This document shows, piece by piece, positions 14,940 through 20,823 of a stretch of 20,823 bases of DNA. The translations under genes were made by a program, and so were the position numbers. The number at the start of each line of letters is the position of its first letter. Position 1 is the stretch's first letter. Origin of the DNA: an uncultured beta proteobacterium (GTDB lineage Bacteria; Pseudomonadota; Gammaproteobacteria; Burkholderiales; Burkholderiaceae_B); NCBI GenBank assembly GCA_903924715.1, contig CAIYCP010000098.1, forward strand, positions 1 to 20,823. The letters are read 5' to 3'. A model generated the notes under the pieces. The model was not told the origin of the DNA. It saw nothing but the letters and a program-made list of their open reading frames with translations, and did no database searches.

Positions 14940-16342
14940 CGCAAACTCGCGCGTGGTACCAAACCACCCAACAACATCCCAAACACGCTGGCCAATAAGC
15001 CTGCAAGCTGAGGCGGCATGGTGCCTTTGGGCGCCAAGATTTCACAGCTAATCCACGTCGCCAAGCCAAAGAGCGCCGCCAATAAACCGCCTAGCGAGTT
15101 TGCTTTTGACCAATACACGCCAAACGCAAGCGGCACAAAGGCAGCGACTAAGGTCACCTTATAGGCATTCTCAACCATTTTAAAAATAGATAACTCTGAG
15201 TTAATCGCAAAGGCGGTGACTATCACGGCAAAACAAAGTACCGTGATGCGCATAATTTTTAAGAGTTGTTGATCGGATAAGTGTTTGAACATTCCGCGCA
15301 CGATGTTTTCAGCGAAGGTAACCGAGGGGGCTAGCAGCGTGGCACTTGCACAGCTTTTGATTGCCGAGAGCAAGGCACCAAAAAACATAATTTGTGCAAG
15401 CAACGGTGCGTGCTGCAAAATCAACTTTGGCAAAATCATCTGTGAGTCAGTTTCTAGATACTGACTGACTAAGGCTGGATTGATCAGCGTTGCCGAATAC
15501 GCCAAAAATAACGGGACGAAGGCAAAAATAAAATAAAGCACGCCGCCTAAAATTGCAGCCTGCACTGCGATATTGACATTTTTTGAAGAGGTGATTCGTT
15601 GAAACACATCTTGCTGAGGAATCGACCCCAGCATCATCGTCACCAGCGCAGCAATAAAACCTAATATGGCCGCCAAGTTCATATCGGGCCAAAAATTGAG
15701 TTTCCCAGCATCCGAGGCGTGCTGCAGCACGACAAATACCCCTCCTGTCTGGCTTGCCATCTCGCCGCCGATGTACAGCATCCCGACGACAATGATGATC
15801 ATCTGAATAAAGTCGGTCATGGCGACCGCCCACATGCCACCGTACAAGGTATAGATCAATACACTACCCGCACCAATCAGCATCCCCATCGTTTGCGAAA
15901 TACCGCCGTCAGACACCACATTAAAAACCAACCCAAGTGCTTTAATTTGCGCTGCGACCCAGCCAAGATAAGACACAACAATACACAGCGTAATAATGAC
16001 TTCAACGGTACGGCCATATTTTTCACGAAAGAAATCACCGATCGTCAGCATGCGGCGGTTATATAAATGCTTGGCAAAAAATATACCGACAAAAATCAGA
16101 CAGAGCGACGACCCAAAAGGATCAGACACAATGCCGCCCAGGCCTTCTTTTAAAAATGTGGCGGGGATACCCAAAACGGTTTCTGACCCAAACCAGGTCG
16201 CGAATACCGTGGCCGTGACAATGGGCAAGGGTAGGCTGTGCCCCGCCGCCGCAAAGTCTGCCGTATTTTTAACGCGTAGGGCAGCCCACAGGCCGATGCC
16301 CACCGAGATAATCCAATAAATGACCACAAAGGTGAGCAACAT
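14936..16342 (-). CDS. Sodium:solute symporter (SSS family)
   Basis: This is a 468-residue inner-membrane transporter with about 12-13 helices, of the sodium/solute symporter family (PutP, PanF and relatives). Family marks include 'ATWFGSETVLGIP' near 48-60, GDFFREKYG at 102-110, the strongly conserved GGMWAVAMTDFIQ at 168-180, and the C-terminal 'FVPLAFGVYWSKANSLG'. The start ATG 16342 has AAAAGG about 8 bases upstream, followed by a GC-only palindrome GGCGCGCGCC just before the ATG. The substrate is not predictable; carboxylates, amino acids and vitamins are all possible. It lies 64 bases after the MFS gene on the same strand and overlaps the carbonic anhydrase stop by 4 bases. Confidence 0.9.
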   Translation of the reverse strand: MLLTFVVIYWIISVGIGLWAALRVKNTADFAAAGHSLPLPIVTATVFATWFGSETVLGIPATFLKEGLGGIVSDPFGSSLCLIFVGIFFAKHLYNRRMLTIGDFFREKYGRTVEVIITLCIVVSYLGWVAAQIKALGLVFNVVSDGGISQTMGMLIGAGSVLIYTLYGGMWAVAMTDFIQMIIIVVGMLYIGGEMASQTGGVFVVLQHASDAGKLNFWPDMNLAAILGFIAALVTMMLGSIPQQDVFQRITSSKNVNIAVQAAILGGVLYFIFAFVPLFLAYSATLINPALVSQYLETDSQMILPKLILQHAPLLAQIMFFGALLSAIKSCASATLLAPSVTFAENIVRGMFKHLSDQQLLKIMRITVLCFAVIVTAFAINSELSIFKMVENAYKVTLVAAFVPLAFGVYWSKANSLGGLLAALFGLATWISCEILAPKGTMPPQLAGLLASVFGMLLGGLVPRASLR

Positions 16343-16375
16343 GGCGCGCGCCTTTTTTGTGAAACGAAAAAGATG

Positions 16376-16394
16376 AGCCCTGATCCGGGCGGCT
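16376..16394 (-). terminator. Weak hairpin between MFS and SSS genes
   Basis: An imperfect stem, AGCCC (16376-16380) against GGGCGGCT (16387-16394), lies in the 64-base gap. On the minus strand it is followed by a T-rich stretch (ATCTTTTT). It could partly end transcription after the MFS gene, but the stem is short and bulged. Confidence 0.25.
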
Positions 16395-16406
16395 GATTTT
16401 TTTGGA

Positions 16407-17654
16407 TTATAAGTTTTTTTGTAGGGTCGTCGAGGCTTGCCTGACCCGCCAATACAACCAGCCCGCGATACTAAGATTTAATAGGTTCCAGACCATGCCA
16501 TTGATCATCGCCATTTGGTAAGAACCCGTTAAATCGAAAATTTTGCCTGACATCCAGCCACCCAGTGCCATGCCAAACATCGTGCACATAATCACCGAGC
16601 CAACTCGCCGACCCGCCTCGGCTGCTGGAAAATATTCGCGAATAATAATCGCATACGAAGGGACGATCCCGCCCTGGAACAGGCCAAATAACGCAGAGAT
16701 GAGATAAAGTGAAACGAGTCCATCAAAAGGCAAGAACATAAACAGAGCGATGCCCTGCAACGCCGACCCCAGCAAAAGGGTTCGGATACCCCCGATGCGG
16801 TCACAGATCACGCCCGAGATCAAGCGACTGATAATGCCACAACCAAGCATCAAGGCCAGCATTTCGGCGCCACGCGCCGGGCCATAGCCCAGATCCGCGC
16901 AATAGGCCACGATATGCACTTGCGGCATCGACATGGCCACGCAACAGGCCAGGCCTGCCACACACATCAGCAACTGGGCATGAGTAATGTTGATGCCAAA
17001 CGGGCGCGGTACACCAGCAACTTCGTTTTTGGGTAAGGGTGCCACTTGAACCAAGGGCGGACGACGACGCATCAAGAACGCGAGCAACGCCATGCTGATC
17101 CCTGAGACCAAGCCCAGCCAGATATAGGTTTCGCGCCAGCCAATGGTTGAAATACCCCACTGCGTCACGGGCGGCCAAATTGCACCCGCCAAATAATTGC
17201 CACTGGCACAAACAGCGACGGCAATGCCGCGACGCTTGTTCCACCACAAAGAGGTATCAGCCACTAAGGGTGCAAAGGTCGCCGACGTACCAAGAAATCC
17301 TAAAAATATCCCATGTACTAACGCAAAGACCAAAATATCGGTTGTGTGAGCCGCCCAGATAAAGCCGATGAGCAGACCTGCGGCACCGATGAGCAGGCAC
17401 ACCCAAACCCCCCAGCGATCTGACACACGACCCATTAACAGCCCACCACCCGCGCCAAAACCAATCCACAACAGCGTTGAGGGTAACGAAGCCTCTGACC
17501 GTGACACGCCAAACTCTGCCTGCACTTCAGGCAACACCACCGAAACCACAAACATACAACTGCTGCCCATCACCATAATCACAAGCGAAGTCACCAGTCG
17601 CCAAAACGCATAGCGGGAGTCAACAAGGTGTGCGGGGGCAGGCTGATTCGTCAT
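16407..17654 (-). CDS. Major facilitator superfamily transporter
   Basis: This 415-residue protein has two six-helix halves and resembles the monocarboxylate/oxalate-formate (MCT/OFA-like) branch of the MFS. The motif-A form GRVSDRWG is at 75-82 between helices 2 and 3, and its equivalent 'SGVICDRIGG' follows in the second half. The loop between halves (about 208-230) is Arg- and Pro-rich. The start ATG 17654 has no strong Shine-Dalgarno. It precedes the SSS symporter on the same strand, so the two may form an operon of carriers. The link to carboxylates is a family-based guess. Confidence 0.88.
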   Translation of the reverse strand: MTNQPAPAHLVDSRYAFWRLVTSLVIMVMGSSCMFVVSVVLPEVQAEFGVSRSEASLPSTLLWIGFGAGGGLLMGRVSDRWGVWVCLLIGAAGLLIGFIWAAHTTDILVFALVHGIFLGFLGTSATFAPLVADTSLWWNKRRGIAVAVCASGNYLAGAIWPPVTQWGISTIGWRETYIWLGLVSGISMALLAFLMRRRPPLVQVAPLPKNEVAGVPRPFGINITHAQLLMCVAGLACCVAMSMPQVHIVAYCADLGYGPARGAEMLALMLGCGIISRLISGVICDRIGGIRTLLLGSALQGIALFMFLPFDGLVSLYLISALFGLFQGGIVPSYAIIIREYFPAAEAGRRVGSVIMCTMFGMALGGWMSGKIFDLTGSYQMAMINGMVWNLLNLSIAGWLYWRVRQASTTLQKNL

Positions 17655-17803
17655 AGAACGGCGCTTTTTAAAAAAGTCTTGAAAATGTGAAGGCAGCGTA
17701 CCACGACAAACTTAATTTTAGGCGCGCTGCTCAGCCAGGGCGAATGGCGCAGTGCCGCATACCTTCCGGATTAAAATGCCTCTCATTCTTAAAAGGCTTT
17801 GTC

Positions 17804-18535
17804 ATGCCAACCTCAGCACCTTTGCTTGCAACAGGTAATCGGTCGTACCGCTACTACGACCTGATCCTCGTGGCTTTTGTGACAGTCTTGCTGTGCTCAA
17901 ACCTGATCGGCACAGGCAAGGTCGCGCAAATTGAGTTACCCCTACTGGGCACCGTCGTCTTCGGCGCAGGGGTACTGTTCTTTCCATTGTCATATCTGTT
18001 TGGCGATATTTTGACTGAAGTATATGGCTATGCCCGCGACCGGCGTGCCGTCTGGGCCGGCTTTGCCGCACTCACGTTTGCCGCTGTCGTATCGCTGATT
18101 GTTGTGCATTTACCTGTCGCCCCGGGTGGGCATCACGCTCACATGCAAGAAGGCCTGGAAGCCGTCTTTGGCAATACCTGGCGCGTCGTGCTGGGCTCAA
18201 TCATCGCTTTTTTTTGTGGCAGCCTGACCAATGCCTTGGTCTTAGCCAAAATGAAGATACTGACAAACGGCAAGCATCTTTGGGCCCGTATGATCGGTTC
18301 GACGGCGGTCGGTGAACTGGTCGATTCGTCGTTATTCTTTTTGATCGCGTTTTATGGCATTTGGCCAACCGACCAATTAATTGCCGTCACCATTTCGCAA
18401 TACATTTTAAAGACAGGCTGGGAAGTGCTCGCGACCCCCCTCACCTATCGCGTGATCGCGTTTTTAAAACGCAAAGAGTGCGAAGACTTTTACGATCGTG
18501 AGACCAACTTCACGCCTTTTAGCCTGCGGGTTTAA
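17804..18535 (+). CDS. yhhQ: Queuosine precursor transporter, YhhQ/VUT family
   Basis: This 243-residue inner-membrane protein of the YhhQ (DUF165, VUT_1) family imports the queuosine precursors preQ0 and preQ1 in E. coli. About six helices are visible. Family motifs are FPLSYLFGDILTEVYGY (60-76), GSLTNALVLAKMK (139-151), GELVDSSLFFLIAFYG (170-185) and KTGWEVLATPLTYRVI (203-218). The start ATG 17804 has AAAAGG 7 bases upstream; an open frame from 17687 adds residues unlike the family and is rejected. A TAAAAT hexamer at 17772-17777 might be a -10 element, without a good -35. I looked for a preQ1 riboswitch in the leader and did not find one. It converges on the small membrane protein with a 4-base overlap. 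Confidence 0.9.
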   Translation: MPTSAPLLATGNRSYRYYDLILVAFVTVLLCSNLIGTGKVAQIELPLLGTVVFGAGVLFFPLSYLFGDILTEVYGYARDRRAVWAGFAALTFAAVVSLIVVHLPVAPGGHHAHMQEGLEAVFGNTWRVVLGSIIAFFCGSLTNALVLAKMKILTNGKHLWARMIGSTAVGELVDSSLFFLIAFYGIWPTDQLIAVTISQYILKTGWEVLATPLTYRVIAFLKRKECEDFYDRETNFTPFSLRV

Positions 18536-18789
18536 CGGCGATCGTCAGGCGGCATGATTTTTTTGTACTTGAGCGTGTCTTCGCGCTGCGACTTGCTCCG
18601 CTTGGCAACGCGCAGCGCAACCAAAGCGCCTAACACCATCACCAACAGGTAACCCCAGTCGAGCATAAAATGCATCGCCTCACCCATCAACCCTTCAATA
18701 TGGCCGGGATGGGCCCAAGCAATCGAGCTTAGTGTCAATGAAACCAAAGCTACCAAACTGCTTGCCACGACTTTCGCTGGACCGCGCAT
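18532..18789 (-). CDS. Small secreted or membrane protein with HPGH motif, unknown
   Basis: This 85-residue protein starts with a likely Sec signal peptide (hydrophobic 8-24, cleavage after AWA at 26), placing HPGH at the mature N-terminus (27-30). One membrane helix follows (about 43-60), and the tail is basic and charged, ending in PPDDRR. The layout 'AHPGH...GLM...MHFMLDWGYLLVMV' recalls the first part of HupE/UreJ proteins, where His residues near the N-terminus are thought to bind nickel or another metal, but it is far too short to be one. The start is ATG 18789, because GGAG at 18796-18799 is 6 bases away, whereas the TTG at 18801 overlaps that site. Function is unknown. Confidence 0.7.
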   Translation of the reverse strand: MRGPAKVVASSLVALVSLTLSSIAWAHPGHIEGLMGEAMHFMLDWGYLLVMVLGALVALRVAKRSKSQREDTLKYKKIMPPDDRR

Positions 18790-18795
18790 GCGAAT

Positions 18796-18799
18796 CTCC
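18796..18799 (-). promoter_or_regulatory. Ribosome binding site deciding the start of the HPGH protein
   Basis: GGAG on the minus strand lies 6 bases before ATG 18789 and overlaps the alternative TTG at 18799-18801, which rules that codon out. Confidence 0.55.
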
Positions 18800-18948
18800 A
18801 AAAATTTATGCGTTGGTTTAGTCTAAAGCCAAAAGACCTGCAAAGACAACCCTGACCCGTTAAACTAGTGATTGAATTTGGCAAATGCCAACAGCATGCA
18901 CCAACTTGGTTCAAAAGTAGAATTTCTAAAGCCCTTAGGCCAACCAGC

Positions 18949-18952
18949 GGAG
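18949..18952 (+). promoter_or_regulatory. Ribosome binding site deciding the lldD start
   Basis: GGAG lies 9 bases before ATG 18962. The open frame continues upstream to a TTG at 18872, but the added 30 residues have no family counterpart. Confidence 0.5.
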
Positions 18953-18961
18953 ACTCACCCC

Positions 18962-20116
18962 ATGAGCGTCATCACCAACATTGAAGACTTGCGCGTCTTG
19001 GCAAAAAAACGGGTACCGCGCATGTTTTACGATTATGCCGACTCGGGTTCATGGACAGAAAGCACGTACCGGGCCAACGAAAGCGATTTTCAAAAAATCA
19101 AACTGCGCCAGCGTATTTTGATCAACATGGAAAACCGCTCGACTGTCAGCCACATGATCGGGCAGCGCGTCGCGATGCCCCTGGCAATCGCGCCCACCGG
19201 GCTCACGGGCATGCAGCATGCCGATGGCGAAATCTTAGCGGCGCGGGCGGCAAAAGAATTTGGGATTCCCTTTACCTTATCCACCATGAGCATTTGCTCA
19301 ATCGAGGCTGTTGCCGAAGGCACGAACCATCACCCTTTTTGGTTTCAACTGTATGTCATGAAAGATCGTGGCTTTATCGAACGCCTGATCGAACGTGCAA
19401 AACGTGCAAACTGCTCTGCCCTAGTTTTAACGCTTGACCTACAAATCTTAGGTCAGCGTCATAAAGATTTAAAAAATGGCCTGAGTGCACCCCCCAAAAT
19501 GACCTTGGCCAATCTGATCAACATTGCCTCTAAACCACGTTGGGCGATGGGTATGCTCGGCACCTCAAATCGTCAGTTTGGCAATATTGTCGGTCACGTT
19601 CAAGGTGTAAGCGATATGAGCAAGCTCAGCGAATGGACTGCCTCGCAATTTGATCCGCGTCTCAATTGGGATGATGTGGCCTGGATCAAAAAGCTTTGGG
19701 GTGGCAAGCTGATCCTCAAAGGGATTCAAGATGTCGACGACGCGCGGATGGCACTTAATAGCGGTGCAGATGCGTTAATTGTCAGCAACCATGGTGGCCG
19801 TCAACTTGACGGTGCGGCCTCAAGCATTGAATCATTACCCGCTATCGTTGATGCGGTGGGCAAGCAAATTGAAATCCATATGGATGGCGGCATACGCAGC
19901 GGCCAGGACATCTTGAAAGCACGTGCGTTAGGTGCCCAAGGTTGTTATATTGGTCGCGCTTTTTTGTACGGCTTGGGCGCCCTGGGCGAAACAGGCGTCC
20001 AAAAAGTACTTGAAATCTTGCATAAAGAACTTGATCTCACCATGGCTTTTTGTGGACGCACCAATATCGAAACGGTTGATAAGACTATTTTGCTACCTGG
20101 CACCTATCCCACTTAA
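18962..20116 (+). CDS. lldD: FMN-dependent L-lactate dehydrogenase / alpha-hydroxy acid oxidase family
   Basis: This 384-residue flavoenzyme oxidises L-2-hydroxy acids, most likely L-lactate to pyruvate, passing electrons to the quinone pool. Family residues are visible: Y25 in FYDYADSGS, APTGLTGMQ at 78-85, Q129 and Y131 (QLYVMKD), D159, R166, K253 (LILKGI), the catalytic pair H277 and R280 in SNHGGRQLDG, and the FMN phosphate loop 'DGGIRSGQDILKARALGA' followed by GRAFLYG. The N-terminal MSVITNIEDLR matches the usual beginning of betaproteobacterial LldD. No lactate permease or LldR-type regulator is adjacent. The call to lactate rather than another 2-hydroxy acid is from family resemblance. 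Confidence 0.9.
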   Translation: MSVITNIEDLRVLAKKRVPRMFYDYADSGSWTESTYRANESDFQKIKLRQRILINMENRSTVSHMIGQRVAMPLAIAPTGLTGMQHADGEILAARAAKEFGIPFTLSTMSICSIEAVAEGTNHHPFWFQLYVMKDRGFIERLIERAKRANCSALVLTLDLQILGQRHKDLKNGLSAPPKMTLANLINIASKPRWAMGMLGTSNRQFGNIVGHVQGVSDMSKLSEWTASQFDPRLNWDDVAWIKKLWGGKLILKGIQDVDDARMALNSGADALIVSNHGGRQLDGAASSIESLPAIVDAVGKQIEIHMDGGIRSGQDILKARALGAQGCYIGRAFLYGLGALGETGVQKVLEILHKELDLTMAFCGRTNIETVDKTILLPGTYPT

Positions 20117-20145
20117 TTAATCATTTATCTACCCGGAGCCCCCCT

Positions 20146-20688
20146 ATGTCAGAGCATGTCCACGTTGACCCGTCAAACAAAAAAATTGCACTGATCATCG
20201 CAGTGCTAGCCCTGTTTTTGGCGATTAGCGAAACCTTGAGCAAAGCGTATCAAACTGAGGTCATCACCAAACAAGTTGAGGCCTCTAACTTGTGGGCGTT
20301 CTTTCAAGCAAAATCAATCCGCAAAACGGGTACTGAACTTGCTTTGCAATCCGCACAAATCAGCCCGCACGCCGAAGAGCCAAAAACGGCTGAGCAAATA
20401 AAAAAATGGGGTGCTGCGGTCAAGCGCTATGACTCTGAGCCAGAGACCGGCGAGGGTCGTAAAGAGCTTGCTGAGCGTGCAAAAAAAGCGCAAGCGTTGG
20501 GCGAACTCGCCAATCACAAGTACCACAATCTTGAAATTTCATCGGGCATGCTGCAAGTCGCGATCGTGCTCGCATCCTCAGCGATCATTACAAACGTCAT
20601 GCTTCTGGCATGGCTCGCGGGTGGCTTAGGCATTGTTGCCGTAGGTTTTGGTATGTTTGCCATGTTTGGGGCAGCCGCACTGTTTTAA
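20146..20688 (+). CDS. DUF4337-family membrane protein
   Basis: This 180-residue protein has an N-terminal helix (about 13-30), a charged middle region (about 45-125, with the family's 'EASNLWAFFQAKSIRKT' segment and an Ala/Lys/Glu-rich helix likely to form a coil), and two C-terminal helices (about 133-153 and 156-178). The pattern fits DUF4337, common in Burkholderiales and other Proteobacteria, with no known function. GGAG lies 7 bases before ATG 20146. It follows lldD by 29 bases on the same strand and may be cotranscribed. Confidence 0.85.
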   Translation: MSEHVHVDPSNKKIALIIAVLALFLAISETLSKAYQTEVITKQVEASNLWAFFQAKSIRKTGTELALQSAQISPHAEEPKTAEQIKKWGAAVKRYDSEPETGEGRKELAERAKKAQALGELANHKYHNLEISSGMLQVAIVLASSAIITNVMLLAWLAGGLGIVAVGFGMFAMFGAAALF

Positions 20689-20704
20689 GGGCACTCCACG
20701 GCAG

Positions 20705-20730
20705 CGAACAGCCACTGCGCCTTGCTGTCG
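20705..20730 (+). terminator. Possible hairpin after the DUF4337 gene
   Basis: CGAACAGC (20705-20712) can pair with GCTGTCG (20724-20730), with one bulged A and an 11-base loop, followed by TTTGCAATT. The T tract is poor, so this is a weak terminator candidate between the DUF4337 gene and the next start. Confidence 0.25.
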
Positions 20731-20754
20731 TTTGCAATTAAAAGGCAACCAGGC

Positions 20755-20823
20755 ATGCAACGTCGTCACGTTTTAAAACTCGCCTCGGCTTCAGCAGCCT
20801 TATTCGCGTTGCCGCGCACGGGC
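20755..20823 (+). CDS. Start of a Tat-type exported protein (5' part only)
   Basis: Only 23 codons are in the window. They read MQRRHVLKL followed by an Ala/Ser-rich hydrophobic stretch ending ALPRTG, a typical twin-arginine signal (RRxxLK). AAAAGG lies upstream with normal spacing. Such leaders are seen on solute-binding proteins and on cofactor-containing periplasmic enzymes in this group. The mature protein is outside the window, so nothing more can be said of its function. Confidence 0.7.
   Translation, partial: MQRRHVLKLASASAALFALPRTG

Noticed and set aside
16801..17247. 148-codon minus-strand frame inside the MFS transporter
   Set aside because: Same strand but another frame of a clear 12-helix protein; the translation is Arg-, Trp- and Cys-rich with no coherent pattern.
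17655..17803. Possible preQ1 riboswitch upstream of the queuosine precursor transporter
   Set aside because: The leader shows no class I core and no recognisable class II layout; only an ordinary ribosome site and a weak TAAAAT hexamer are visible.

Overview
The window looks like a piece of a betaproteobacterial chromosome, most likely Burkholderiales and perhaps Alcaligenaceae-like. The reasons are an orphan Bug/TctC solute-binding protein, a Burkholderiales-style LldD, a DUF4337 protein, many solitary transporters and roughly even base composition. This placement is an inference from gene content. I saw no tRNA, rRNA, CRISPR array, insertion sequence or phage gene, and no gene-free stretch above about 220 bases.

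Layout. 1-5099: assorted metabolic and transport genes: the start of a family-5 solute-binding protein leaving the window on the left (-), an orphan Bug/TctC receptor (+), an operon of an old-yellow-enzyme oxidoreductase and a TlpA-like thioredoxin (-), a cytochrome b561 (+), a YdcZ/DUF606 membrane protein (-) and a DUF985 cupin (-). 5181-14939: a long + strand run with small gaps and no visible terminator: a signal-less SBP_bac_3 protein, two 7TM pseudo-histidine kinases, a membrane PAS/HD-GYP phosphodiesterase, a third 7TM histidine kinase with intact motifs, two short-chain dehydrogenases, a small lipoprotein and a beta-carbonic anhydrase. 14936-17654: two - strand transporters (SSS symporter and MFS). 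17804-20823: a YhhQ queuosine-precursor transporter (+), a small periplasmic or membrane protein (-), LldD (+), DUF4337 (+) and the start of a Tat-type secreted protein leaving the window on the right (+).

Most interesting part. 5960-12129 holds three tandem paralogues of one 7TM-DHp-HATPase architecture, about 490 residues each and in nearly the same register. Only the last (10660-12129) keeps the phospho-accepting His, the Mg-binding Asn and the glycine boxes. The first two have lost them but remain full-length open genes, and they share C-terminal segments suggesting selection for a non-catalytic role. An HD-GYP cyclic-di-GMP phosphodiesterase with all visible metal ligands sits between the pseudokinases and the active kinase. 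No response regulator is present. My inference is a membrane complex in which two pseudokinases tune one active kinase, linked to c-di-GMP turnover. The signal and the phospho-acceptor are unknown.

Several starts were revised from Shine-Dalgarno position or paralogue alignment. TTG starts are likely at 2256, 4552 and 5099, and GTG at 9033. Starts at 749, 10660, 12939, 14265, 17804, 18789 and 18962 are preferred over longer open frames.
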